From contig OW051473.1 in NCBI GenBank assembly GCA_932521025.1, positions 6,510,001 to 6,574,000 on the forward strand: 64,000 bases of DNA. The letters run 5' to 3'. Made by a program: the position numbers and the translations under genes. The notes beneath the pieces were generated by a model. The model was given only the letters and a program-made list of their open reading frames with translations. It ran no database searches and was not told the origin of the DNA. Of this stretch, positions 47,801-58,200 are shown in pieces. How positions within the stretch are numbered: position 1 is the stretch's first letter; each line of letters opens with the position of its first letter. The stretch is from Oscheius onirici. Lineage: Eukaryota; Nematoda; Chromadorea; Rhabditida; Rhabditidae.

Positions 47801-48093
47801 GCTGTTTTTTCTGAAAACATTGCCTACTTCAGACTGTCATCGATCAACTGGGACTCAACCTCGATTCCCGATCAAACATTCTGACCCCTAAGGACAAGTA
47901 CAACTCTTCAAAGGCAAAGGTTTTTGCTGCTGGAGACTGTCGTCGCGGTCAATCTCTCGTGGTTTGGGCTATTCACGAAGGCAGACAGGCTGCTCGTGAA
48001 GTTGACGAGTATCTGGTAGGAAAAACTACACTAGCTGGCCCTGGAGGAATCGTTACTGCTCCAATCAGCCATAAGAACGGCAAAAGGTTTTAA
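35818..48093 (+). CDS. Glutamate synthase (NAD(P)H-GOGAT), fused large and small subunits
   Basis: Start at 35818 after a CTTTTTAG acceptor. About 20 exons; one 3377-bp intron (37272-40648) holds three flp genes. Order: class II glutamine amidotransferase ([10 protein letters not shown] with the likely nucleophile Cys; [22 protein letters not shown]), central domain ([15 protein letters not shown]), FMN-binding synthase ([22 protein letters not shown]), a 3Fe-4S cysteine set ([15 protein letters not shown]), the GXGXG beta-helix ([16 protein letters not shown]), a charged linker, then the GltD part with two Cys clusters ([20 protein letters not shown]), FAD loop [10 protein letters not shown] and NAD loop GGGDTATDC. 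It makes glutamate from glutamine and 2-oxoglutarate. The fused single-chain form is the type of fungi, plants and some invertebrates. A poly(A) signal is at 48137. The stop faces the stop of the next gene 166 bp away. Confidence 0.93.
37357..37584 (-). CDS. flp-28: FMRFamide-like peptide precursor, flp-28 type
   Basis: Two exons, 37584-37430 and 37387-37357, give 61 residues in frame. Signal peptide [18 protein letters not shown], then directly one peptide, [12 protein letters not shown], predicted to be released by signal peptidase and a KR cut and amidated to [11 protein letters not shown]2. C. elegans FLP-28 is, as I remember it, APNRVLMRF-NH2, one conservative change away. A short acidic tail ends NDF. 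The gene lies antisense inside a glutamate synthase intron, with flp-3 and flp-2 type genes beside it. Confidence 0.88.
39115..39579 (-). CDS. flp-3: FMRFamide-like peptide precursor, flp-3 type
   Basis: Three exons (39579 to about 39527, about 39487-39231, about 39185-39115). Signal peptide [18 protein letters not shown], then five GTMRF peptides: three [11 protein letters not shown], one [12 protein letters not shown] and a last [10 protein letters not shown] ending at the stop codon. Spacers are acidic with dibasic or single-Arg cut sites. The PLGTMRF core is that of C. elegans FLP-3. The final copy has only a single Lys after the Gly, still usable for amidation. The precursor would be processed in neurosecretory granules. 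Confidence 0.9.
40271..40551 (-). CDS. flp-2: FMRFamide-like peptide precursor, flp-2 type
   Basis: Signal peptide [18 protein letters not shown], intron, then [18 protein letters not shown] and two peptides back to back, [11 protein letters not shown] and [11 protein letters not shown]. The second peptide is split by an intron between its Ile-Arg and Phe-Gly codons; the last exon ends FDPSGDYY. C. elegans FLP-2 peptides are SPREPIRF-NH2 and LRGEPIRF-NH2, so one is identical and one differs at its first residue. It is on the minus strand, nested in the glutamate synthase intron. Confidence 0.92.
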
Positions 48094-48136
48094 ACAGACA
48101 TTGAAGTCAGTGTACAGGTGTTTTGCATCAATGTTC

Positions 48137-48142
48137 AATAAA
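48137..48142 (+). terminator. Poly(A) signal of glutamate synthase
   Basis: AATAAA 44 bases after the stop codon, followed by AT-rich sequence. It lies in the 165-bp gap between two convergent genes. Confidence 0.6.
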
Positions 48143-48258
48143 TATATAACATCAAAAACAAGTAAAATCACAAAATAACTAGTTATTTGTTTAAAAAAAT
48201 GATATGTAGAGAAAATGGAAAAGGAGCAATGTGGCATCCTAAGGCTGTGACTGAGCCG

Positions 48259-49540
48259 TTAAAACAGCATGATCAACGAGAAAAGTAGTAATGATATTAT
48301 GGTGAGATCTTTCGGAGTTGGCCTCGCTGACGATCTGATCAATCGTGCCCTTTTCCAGTCGTCCCAAGCCAGCTGATTCTGGTTCGGAGATGTCGGTTCT
48401 AGGCGACTGCAGTCGATTCCCTCACAGAGTACACTGAACTGCATCCTTTCGCAAAGACATCTCGTTACAATTGACTGAAAAGTTTTTATTTATTGTATAC
48501 AGTGAAAGACAGATTGAAAGGATATGTTCACGTCAACATGTTTTTCAAACTAAATGCTGTCAAAGCAGTAGCTCTGCCTTTATTTTAAAAATGATGGTTT
48601 GTGTTGACATTAAACGGCTGAATTGTTGTTTTTTGCTTACGGACTAATTTTGAGGGCATTTAACCGAAATCTTATGATTATACTAACTATATCGAAACTC
48701 AAACTCACATGATAGCAGTGTGCTTGATGAAGCGAATAGAGTTCGGAGAATATTGAGCGGACGACAAGACATTCTCTGACTCGGTCTGTCTGCTCGTAAA
48801 ACAGTAGTTTCTTTGAAGTGTCAAGCTTAATTCTAAAATTGTTCACATAAAGCAAACGTAAAACACAACTGTACCTGAGCAATCGATGCCTATCAAAATC
48901 CGCAAACCCGGCTGTTGGCTTCATGTGCTCTTCGCACTGTGAAATAATGTTGTGAACATGATCAGACGAGCAGTTTTTGTACCGACTCAAAGAACATTGT
49001 ATTTGTAGGTAGCCTAAAGAGTTGATAATATTTTGGGGATTCATTGATTCGCGTGGCCGACCGACCACCGGAACGACCTAAAAAGTTAATTAAGGAGATT
49101 ATAGCAGAAGATAGTACCCCTTCGACGGCTCGGTACGTCTTTCTTTTTCTTGAGCATGTCGACAACGCCGTTTTCCAGCCATTGTGAGCAAATTGGCCAA
49201 CTGCAACCGGCTTACATTTTCCTACTCTCGCTTCAAAACATTCGTCCAGAAACTGAAAACTTTGTTATTGTAAAATATGTTCAATGTTACCGTGTAGTGA
49301 ACACATCTGAAGGATAGAGCCTCCTCGCTGCACGTCTCTTCCATCATTTGAAAAAGCTCCGCAAAACAAGCGGTTCCGGCTGTTGCGTTACACGTAGTGT
49401 TCCTAAAAGTTATAATTGAACTAAAATGACAAAAGTCGGTACGGATGGACGTAGGATCTGATTAGGAAAGCAGATGCACCGCGTAGAAAATAGGCTAGCA
49501 ACAGGCCGAAGAACATAGGGAAGCTCACATCCACGGATAT
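48259..49540 (-). CDS. Cys-rich secreted protein with C-terminal hydrophobic tail
   Basis: Probable start near 49510 with signal peptide MFFGLLLAYFLRGASA. Exons then read NTTCNATAGTACFAEL... (about 49402-49292), FLDECFEARVGKCKPV... (about 49253-49121), VVPVVGRPRESMNPQN... (about 49078-48876), IKLDTSKKLLFYEQ... (about 48826-48711) and SIVTRCLCERMQFS... to the stop at 48259. Phases agree, using introns as short as about 40 bases. Some 15 cysteines and several N-glycosylation sites are present. The C-terminus is a short hydrophobic segment with no cytoplasmic tail (LTIISLLLFSLIMLF), as in GPI-anchored proteins. I do not recognise the family. The Cys spacing is loosely like helical Cys-rich receptors, but that is weak. 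Confidence 0.6.
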
Positions 49541-52500
49541 TACCTCATATGCAGCGATCTGAAACGAGAACAAATTCGATAAGGTGGGGTTGTTGAAGGG
49601 AGGAAGAGAGACGGATTGGGCAGAAATAGTGATGCGAGAAAATGACAAAGATGAGGCAAAAGTAGGCGAACAAAGAAGAGAGGCCCCTCTCTTCTGTTGG
49701 CAGGAAGCAACGGCCAGGACAGCTTGTGGGGATTCAATGCGGGGGGAATCACTACTACCCGAGAGCCCAATACAACCAATTATATCTAAGAAGGACGGCA
49801 ATATGAACCTTCCTGCGGTAGGATTTCTTGTCTCTTTGGGTCAACATGACTTATATGTCAAAGGGATCAGAAGGGTGAAAAGATTGGGCTGACAAAGAAC
49901 GCATGAGCTCTAAGATTTGATCACATTATTTCTCGTGATTCAGAAATTTTTATATAAAACCGTGAACATTACGAGCGAAGGAAAACCATGAAGCCTATCT
50001 TGATTGAAACGGTGAAAATAGTCATATACGATCTGTGAAGCCTTTTCTGCAAGAGCTTCTCTTAATCTCTGCAGTATTAAATGTCGTTAGAAAGAGAAAG
50101 AATCTATAACATTTGCTATGAAACACACCCACATAATGTTGTTTTTCCAGAAATCGATGAGCTAATCACCAACCATTGGAGAAGGAAGGGATTTCAGACT
50201 ACAAGCCATGCCCAAACGGCACTAATTGCGTAGAAAGCTACAGAACCTATAATTGCCGATTTGCGATTACAATCAAGCAGGACGAGAGCATCCGGACAAA
50301 AAGAGGCGTATTTGTGACGGAGACTAACCTATGAAACTGCTCTTGCTAAAGAAGCCAGAGAGAAGTAATCGTTCTAAAAAGTGCTGGGCTAAAAAGGGCA
50401 CAAGTATATCGGAATGTACTCTGAACTCGGTCTATATTCGCGAAGTGAAAAACGGATACTAGTCTTGGTTTTCTACTTTTTCAAGTTGGATGAATGCAAA
50501 AGTGAACATTAACGAGCGTTGTTTTGTTGTTTAAAATAAAAGCCACCTTCTTCCGTTCAAGTTGATTGAATTGCAAAATATCACTGGATTTGCATGGTGG
50601 TCAAGAGGACCACTGTAGTTTTCCCAGGACTCAAGAATGTATAGCACTGATTTCGTAGTCTACACTTATGAATGGGATTGATTTTTGATCGTATCCTCGA
50701 TCATGTCAATATTTTTGTCGTAACAACAAATGTTGATCAGCAGAAGGAAGCTACAACAATCAAGAAAACAGGGATCTGGAGGACTTAATAATGACTGATA
50801 GCGGAACACGGCAACGATTAGATGCTACTGCGTGAATCAATGTGGTAGCTTTGAGATTATCCGAGATTTGCCTTCCTGCCAGCTGAATCAATTACCTTAA
50901 TTAACGTGTGCCCTCCAAGGAAACTTTAAATTGGTTCAATCAGGTGCCAGATTGCATACAAAAGATATATATGGCTCGTCAGAGGACAACTGGCTCAAAA
51001 GAATCGGAGCAGAGACATAACTGATGCAGTCCAGAGAATGAGCTAATTCGCATCAGAGTCTTCTTTATCGCGAGAAAAACTTGGTGGAGTAAATAATGTC
51101 ATTCACGTGAAACATTCCCACAGATGGGAATTTCGTCTATGATCCAAACATTTTCACAGCCTGATTCTCATGATTCACACAAGGTTACATAGGACAATTT
51201 GAAAAACAGGGACTGAAAAGGGTAATATCTGATTACAGAATGGCAACGCAATTTTTCATCAAAACGTATACTCTTGATGTCCATTAAACAAATCTCCTTT
51301 GTTGTTTCTTTTAGTTAACTCAAGACCGCGACACGAATTTATAAGCTTTGAAACAACGAGCAAGTATACAGTTCCTTACTACTGTAACAGACGGCGTTGC
51401 CAAGTAGCGTCCCAAAGGAGCGAGTTAGGGCGAGCCGATAGCTCAGTGGTAGAGCAGTTGAGTTGCAATGAGACAGGTCCCGGGCTCGAGTCCCGGGACC
51501 TGTCTCATTGACAAAAATTATAAAAATAAACCGTGCAGACTGTCTGAGCAGATCGTCTAAACATTCACACACCTTTTCTGAAGCTCGGTTCAAGAGGGAA
51601 GGAGAAGAGAGATAGTCGGGATAGACTTAAGCTGGAGAGAAGACAATTGACCAGAAAAACACGATGTCTGGACCGTTTTCCGTTGCTAGTCTCTGATTAG
51701 TCTAGCTCAAAAGGTCTGACAGACTTGAAAGGCGTGCCGAAAACGATGGCAAGTGCTCAAGATAAATGGTAGTGTTGACTAGTATAGCAGACGACAGTCG
51801 GAAAAGTCTGACGATGGGTTAGAGATAAAGCGCTCAGGAAAACTTTTTAAAAATTAAGCCAAGATCCACGAAAATAACGCGGAGAAGTTGGCGATTAGGA
51901 ATCCACGACAAATGAAGGCGGAAAGCATCAAATAAATTCAATTATCTCACAAAGACGTCTACATTTTCTGCAGTAATTATGAGCTGGAGAAATCTAAAGC
52001 GCTGGACAATTAGTGTATGTGCGGCTAGACCAAGAACTCGAGTTATTCTTAATTTAACTCAAATAGGAGAAAATAACCAATTGCGTGAGAGTAGAGCATG
52101 ATCTTCAGTTCCATGTCATTGAGAAACATGCTCGTACGCAACCTGTCAGCTTTTAGAAAACACTTGCCCGCTTTAAAATGGAAGAACTAGTACGTGCAGA
52201 AATCCCATGCGTGAAATATATTGGCTGACATTAATTCCTATGCTAGAGGGCATTCCAGAAATTGGAAAAACGAAAAAACTTGTTTGGGAAGCCGTTTGGT
52301 AGATGCAAACTGCATGCGATACTACATTTTCCGTAAGGGTGTTTGGCTTCGACTGATTGTTGGCAAGGAAATGCATTTTCAAAGAGAAAAAAGGGGCAGG
52401 TGCTTGCGATTTTCTACGCTGAAGCGGATGTTTTATGAGTAGATTGAATAATTCCTCAAGAACACAAAGAAATCAGAAAGAATACACCTTGAATCCTCGA

Positions 52501-52972
52501 TAAAGCTTCAAAGATCTAGGAAACAATAGTATAATCAGTATCGTTCTGTGCTCATTGAAATTTGCATTGAAACTGTTAGAATTGTTCCTGAGGTCATCCA
52601 GATCAAAAAGACTTGGCGGAGATTCTAGCTTCCCGAAAGGAAAGAATAGGGGGTGGCATGATAGTTAAAAATTAATTCATAAGTGTGAGAGATATAGCAC
52701 TATTGTGGAAGCCCAACTGTTCTTTTGACTCATTTTCCGTTTTCTTTTCTGCACAAATTTATGCTTTATATTTTGCATATATTTTTCTCTTGTTTGGTGT
52801 AACTTGCTCTTTGTAGACTAATTGCGTGACAAGAGACGTTTTGCGAAGTTAGCTGACATGTCAAGAGCGGTCAGAAGATAAAACAACTTTGAACAAGAGA
52901 AGACGAACATGGTTAAAACGATTTCATTCCTTCAAATTCATTGATAACTAACAAACAACAGGTGTAACAACT
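49541..52972. other. Intergenic, with one tRNA-like hairpin element
   Basis: About 3.4 kb without a supported protein gene. The tRNA-like hairpin at 51432-51510 is listed separately. The left end should include the promoter of the Cys-rich protein gene, the right end the 3' UTR of a small membrane-protein gene. Confidence 0.55.
51432..51510 (+). ncRNA. tRNA-Cys-like sequence ending in a 19-bp hairpin
   Basis: The 5' half reads like a tRNA: an intact D arm and A box (TAGCTCAGTGGTAGAGC, from 51439) and a TTGCAAT segment with a GCA anticodon as in tRNA-Cys. The B box (GGGCTCGAGTCCC, 51482-51494) lies at the normal distance. The T arm is not 5 bp but a perfect 19-bp inverted repeat (51466-51484 with 51492-51510) around a 7-base CTCGAGT loop. 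Acceptor and anticodon stems do not pair. It should still be recognisable by TFIIIC. No T4 terminator follows closely; the nearest is about 60 bases on. Confidence 0.6.
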
Positions 52973-53315
52973 TTAGTCAAAATCGTTTGGGAGTGGTTGA
53001 TGTGCGGCTTGTTCTCCTCGTACTCGGGCTGCAAGGTTTTGAATCTGGTAACGGATGACATCTTTGTGCCAGACGCAAACTGTGACAATGTTCGAAATGC
53101 AGAGGAGAGCCACAATTACTCCCAAAATCTGTAAAAAACTGTATTTTCCTACAAAATCGAGAACTTACGGTCGACAGGGTATGACAGACATGCAAATTGT
53201 GTGCACATTTCTTGGAGGCATCCAAATCCGATAGCAGATCAGTTACAGTGTCGGTGGATAAGTCATTCGCAGAACAATAAGCGAGAAATAGCAGAAAGAA
53301 CAGCCTAGAACACAT
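52973..53315 (-). CDS. Small single-pass membrane protein, copy B
   Basis: Exons 53315-53169 and 53128-52973 give 100 residues in frame. A TTCAG lies about 12 bases before the ATG. Signal peptide MCSRLFFLLFLAYCSA, a short ectodomain with KCAHNLHVCHT (two Cys), one TM segment (ILGVIVALLCISNIVTVCVW) and a basic-then-polar cytoplasmic tail (HKDVIRYQIQNLAARVRG). It is paralogous to the gene at 53771-54427: same two-Cys motif, same intron position and phase, same tail start. The family is not recognised. Confidence 0.68.
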
Positions 53316-53770
53316 GCGTGCGTGGACTGAACGGTGAGAAAACTAGTGAACCTGGCGATTGATTTGGCAGGCCGCAGTGAGTCAGACTTACTAGATAAGC
53401 ATATCGGCAAAAAACATGTTTCATAAGTTCGCCCCGTTGCTAGGCTGAGCAAAAAGGTAAGCTACAATTTTCCCGTGGCCATTTGTCGTGGGAGCTATTG
53501 ATCTGGCGAGCCAAACGATCGTTCAGATCTGATAAACAATCGCCCTTGAAACTAGGCATTCTTTTCAAATCAGAACACAAAGTTTGCTCACTGAGATTTA
53601 TTGGACCATGAGATATCAAAACTGGAGATGAAAACCGAACGGATAACCGTATGAAATGAGAGAAAAACTGGGAGGAAACAATCTAACCGCGGTTGACCCT
53701 TTAAAACAACAAGTGGAAGTTGATGATTGGAAAGGAACGGAGGCGACAAATGGATCTGGAACAAGGGAAG

Positions 53771-54427
53771 TTAACGAAAACGAATGATATCGTCGTCGTA
53801 GTGGCGATCATGGAGAACGGGCTCTTCATCTTCCTCCACTTCCGCCGGAGCCAGTGATGGGATCCAGCGTGACAGGAAGAAACGAATGGCCATGCGGTTG
53901 AACCAGACCATTGTCGACACATTGATCAACAACAAGCCGATCACAGTGATGCCGAGCACCTGAAAATGTTCGCAAACAGTTTGGAAACCAGTAAACAACA
54001 GATTGTTTGGTGCCAGTAGCACGATTGCCTAATAAGAGAAATGTACGGAGAAACCATATTAATTACAGAAATATATCTGTTAATCTCATTTCTTATATCT
54101 GTTATTGCATTATGACTAGTTGGCTGAAAATTTGGATCTCAACTTGTAGGCAACAACATCCTATTTTGCTTGCACTGCACAAACAGTCCAAATTTCATCC
54201 GAAAATTGATTGTACAAACTGTTTTACCGCTTAAAACTTACCGCTGCCATTGTGTGACACTTTGTCAATTTTTCATGACACTTGCTGGAAGCATTGTGAT
54301 GCTTCTCAAAGCCTTCCATCTCAAGAAGTTCTTCCATTGAATTCAGAAGGTCATCGGGATGTTCTTCCAGAGTTTTATTCGAAGATAAACCTACCATCAT
54401 AACAAAAAGTAGTATCACAGCCTTCAT
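53771..54427 (-). CDS. Small single-pass membrane protein, copy A
   Basis: Exons 54427-54242 and 53959-53771 give 124 residues in frame. The start at 54427 is chosen because TTTACAG lies 2 bases upstream; an in-frame ATG 15 bases further up would add five residues. Signal peptide MKAVILLFVMMVGLSS, ectodomain with NKT and NAS glycosylation sites and KCHEKLTKCHT, TM segment (VLGITVIGLLLINVSTMVWF), then a tail with WIPSL and an acidic end (DDDIIRFR). It is the tandem partner of the gene at 52973-53315, with the intron at the same place. Confidence 0.68.
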
Positions 54428-55291
54428 ACCTGTAAACGTCATGATATGAAGAGAGTTAAAGTCAAAAAGGAAGCGAAGCCGTTACTGGAGTGTTGTCCAG
54501 CAAGTGGCAACAGAGTCAACAGAGGAGTCAGCTATTTGCCCGTGGGGTGAATCATTCAAAGTCGGGCCCGCAAAAAATGAGAGAGAAGACGAGAACAACA
54601 TTGCAGGAGGAGTGCAAATTTGAATTTCTTTCTTTCTACTCGACACAGCCTGGCAAGAAATAATTGACGAGGGCGAGGTTCTATAGCGGAGTAGTAGTGG
54701 GCTGGTCAGCAATCGATTTTGTCATGAACAGAGAGAGTAAGATAGAACAACGGCCCGGTTGAGATAGGTAGTTGCAGGTGCCGGACACCTGTTTTGACTA
54801 GTTTTCCAGTTTTCAAGGCCATCCTTGTGCTCAAAATCGAGGGTCCCGAAGTATATTGCCCCCATTATCGTGTTATCTCAAAGAAACAAGTCCCGCTGCC
54901 AGGTGTTCCCTCTCTTTTTCAGCGAGGTCAAATGGACTTTGCGCTGAGACTTAATCCGCTCATATTGTCTCTGGCTTCCACATCAGATGTGTATTCATTT
55001 ACTACGAGAAAATGTATCGAACAATCGAGCATTATTTCTTTACAGGGATGTAAAATATATAATAAAAGTTCTTTTTGACATTGCTACGCCAATATCTCTC
55101 ATCTACACTCCTAGAACAAGGGAAAAAGTGAATGAAATCACGGAATGTTGATGAATCATAATTACAAGGAACGCGTACACTAGCATTAGAACAATCTGGA
55201 AGCTTATTGAAAACTTTAAAGAGAAGTGTGGAGGGCAAGGAATACAATTACTGGGGAAGAGAAACAGGAAGAAATTGATCGGGGGATCAAT
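54428..55291. other. Intergenic, nothing recognised
   Basis: About 0.86 kb between the small membrane-protein gene and the stop of the V-ATPase gene. A 94-codon plus-strand frame (54794-55078) has no recognisable feature. Confidence 0.55.
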
Positions 55292-58200
55292 TTAGTCTTC
55301 CAAGTTCCGGAAAGCGGTCTGCATAGCTTCCAAGAGATCGTCGTAGTCCTTCTTGATCTTTTCCTCTCCGTCCTTTACGGGGTCCTGAAGTTGAAGAGTT
55401 TGAATTTAAAAGAAACTGAATAGTACCTTGAATTTCATGGAAGAGAGCTGGTAGAGGAGGTCTCCCATGTGATCCCTGATGGTGGCCCAAGTAACCTTGT
55501 TTTCAGACTGAGCAGTGGCTTCGACAGAATGACGGGCCAGGTCGTAGAAGGAGATCATGTTCTTGAGCATGCCGACAGTCTTGTAGAAGGGACAGAAACG
55601 ATCGTAGGGGGTGTATCCGTTCTGTTGGAGGAAGTCATCCTGAATTGGATTGTTTCGATTTAATTGGAAACATTTTCAAACCTTGATTATCTTGGCAACC
55701 TCGAGAGTGATCTTGTCAGACTCGGCCAGAGAAGCTTTACCGACGAGCTGGACAATTTCGGAAAGATCCTCTTCTTCCTGGAGGATTTCCTTGCACTTGG
55801 TACGGAGAGCGACGAACTCGGGATAGTTCTTCTCATAGAAGTCTTCGAGAGCACGCATGTACTTACTGAAAAAAGCTGATGATAGCCTGTCTTTTCATCT
55901 CCAATCTTTACTCAATGAAAGCAATTGAACTTTTCTATTATATTCTGACCATTGCTTCTGTCCAAACCTTCATACGACCAACCTTCATCATCAAGGCAGA
56001 CCGACAGCTGATGACCCACGGCGGCGGCTAGTAACCAAGACAACAGGGCTGCTTGCCGCGCTTTCGACCGCCCCCAGCATTTCCCTTCTTATCACTTGCT
56101 TCAGCTGGCTTATCCCTCAATTTGAATCTTTTGAAGCTACTTATGTAACTTCGACCATTGACCAATCGCAACCGTCGGTCAGTCAAGAGAAGAGACACTC
56201 CTTTTTGGTGGAGAAGTACAATCTCCAGCTTTTTTCGGAAACGGGCTCGAACACCTCAATGGAACATCACGACCCACCGCCTCTCCAGCCAAGAGAAGCT
56301 CTCACCACAGTCGGAACGACATGTTTCATTCCCGCCAAACAGACTGGCATAATTACACTGACTATCCAATTTGTAATATTGTTGATCAGTGGGATGACGG
56401 TACTGTTTTTCTTCTATCATGTGGGTGGCTACGAGTATATGGGCTGGAATGAGAACTCGACAATTTTGGAGCCGGTCTATAACCACGGAAAACACGTAAC
56501 GTCAACTACCCCATCAACGACTACCAGAGGTCCCAATAATGTCTTCGACCTCAATTTAGAGGACGACGAAGGCATCAGAAGAGTCAGAGACGCTCTTGAT
56601 ACTACCAATGTTGCAGTGGACTCTGGTCTTGCCGAAGTATGCGTCAGAAATTACATTAATTTCTAGACTTTTAGGTCCGGAAACTTCTAAATGACACGGT
56701 GTATCTGAATCTGGGAAATTTTACTTCATCATTGGACCCAATCGAACCGGAAATTAGGCTTCTTAGAGGCGATAATGATACCGAGGAAATTCATATCCCG
56801 GATACTTACATCGAAATTGGTGTTAGTCATTGTTTTTCAGTCTGGTTAATGTTTTTCTCATTCAGGGTCAGGAGTTAGATATGCTTGAAATGATTCGAAT
56901 ATCAACTCTTGCTTACATTGTGTTAGCTATTCTATGGCTTGTCTCCCTCGCACTTCTGTTATTCTCCATCAAGTACGAGATCATTGACATGGTCGTCATC
57001 AATGCCATTTGCCTCACTGCTGCTGTCATGTATCTCTTTATTCACGCCATTTTCATCGCCATCTTACTCTATTATCAGGTAATAGGTTCACAATGACATC
57101 ATTAACGTAAAATATTCAGCGAGATTTGACCTTCCGAAGCATGGCTATTGTCATCGGTTCGGCTGTTATTCTGTTTTCAGCGGTAGCTCTGGGTGCGCTT
57201 GCTTTGGCTCTCGTGGTTGGCTGGTACAAATACATCATGTATATGAACGACGGCGAAAACGTGAGAAAAGCGGTTTCGCAGCCAATTATACCGCTTTTTC
57301 AGTGCTATTGCCTCGCTCTTTGTGTTGGTATTATTAAGGGCGAGCGACATGAACCACACTCTAGGGCCCAGGAGTATGCTATGCGAGAAGCGGGAAGGAA
57401 TCCGGACCAGATGACCTACAACGAGCCTCCCATCCAAAACTTTAGCTCTTTCTAAGTTGTCATTTTGTATATAGGGACTCATACTGTGATCATATCACAC
57501 ATTCCTATCAAAAGAGAACGTGTTATCAACTGTGAGAGATCTTGCAAAAATAAATATTTTTCGAATATAGACAAACCTGTAGGAGATGAGCCAATTGATG
57601 GAGGGGAAGTGCTTACGCTGAGCGAGCTTCTTGTCCAATCCCCAGAATACCTGTACAATACCGAGAGTGGCAGAAGTGACCGGATCGGCAAAATCTCCAC
57701 CAGGAGGTGATACGCTGAACATTAGGTTTGAGCACTAGAACAAAAAGATAACTCACGCTCCGACAATGGTGACGGATCCATCACGCTCGGGGTTTCCGAG
57801 ACACTTGACTTTACCGGCACGCTCATAGAAGGAAGCCAAACGAGCGGCAAGATAGGCAGGATAACCGGAATCGGCGGGCATTTCTCCGAGACGTCCGGAA
57901 ATCTCACGAAGAGCCTCGGCCCATCGGGAAGTAGAGTCGGCCATCATAGCGACGTTGAGACCCATGTCACGGAAGTACTCGGCCAAGGTGATACCAGTGT
58001 AGATGGAGGCTTCACGAGCAGCTACAGGCATGTTGGAAGTGTTGGCGACGAGAGCGGTACGTTTCATGATAGAAGTGGTCTCTCCATTGACCTCCATGGT
58101 GAGCTCGGGGAAATCACGAAGTACTTCAGACATTTCGTTTCCACGCTCTCCACATCCTACGTAGATAATGGCATCGGAGTTGGAATACTTGGACAGAGAT

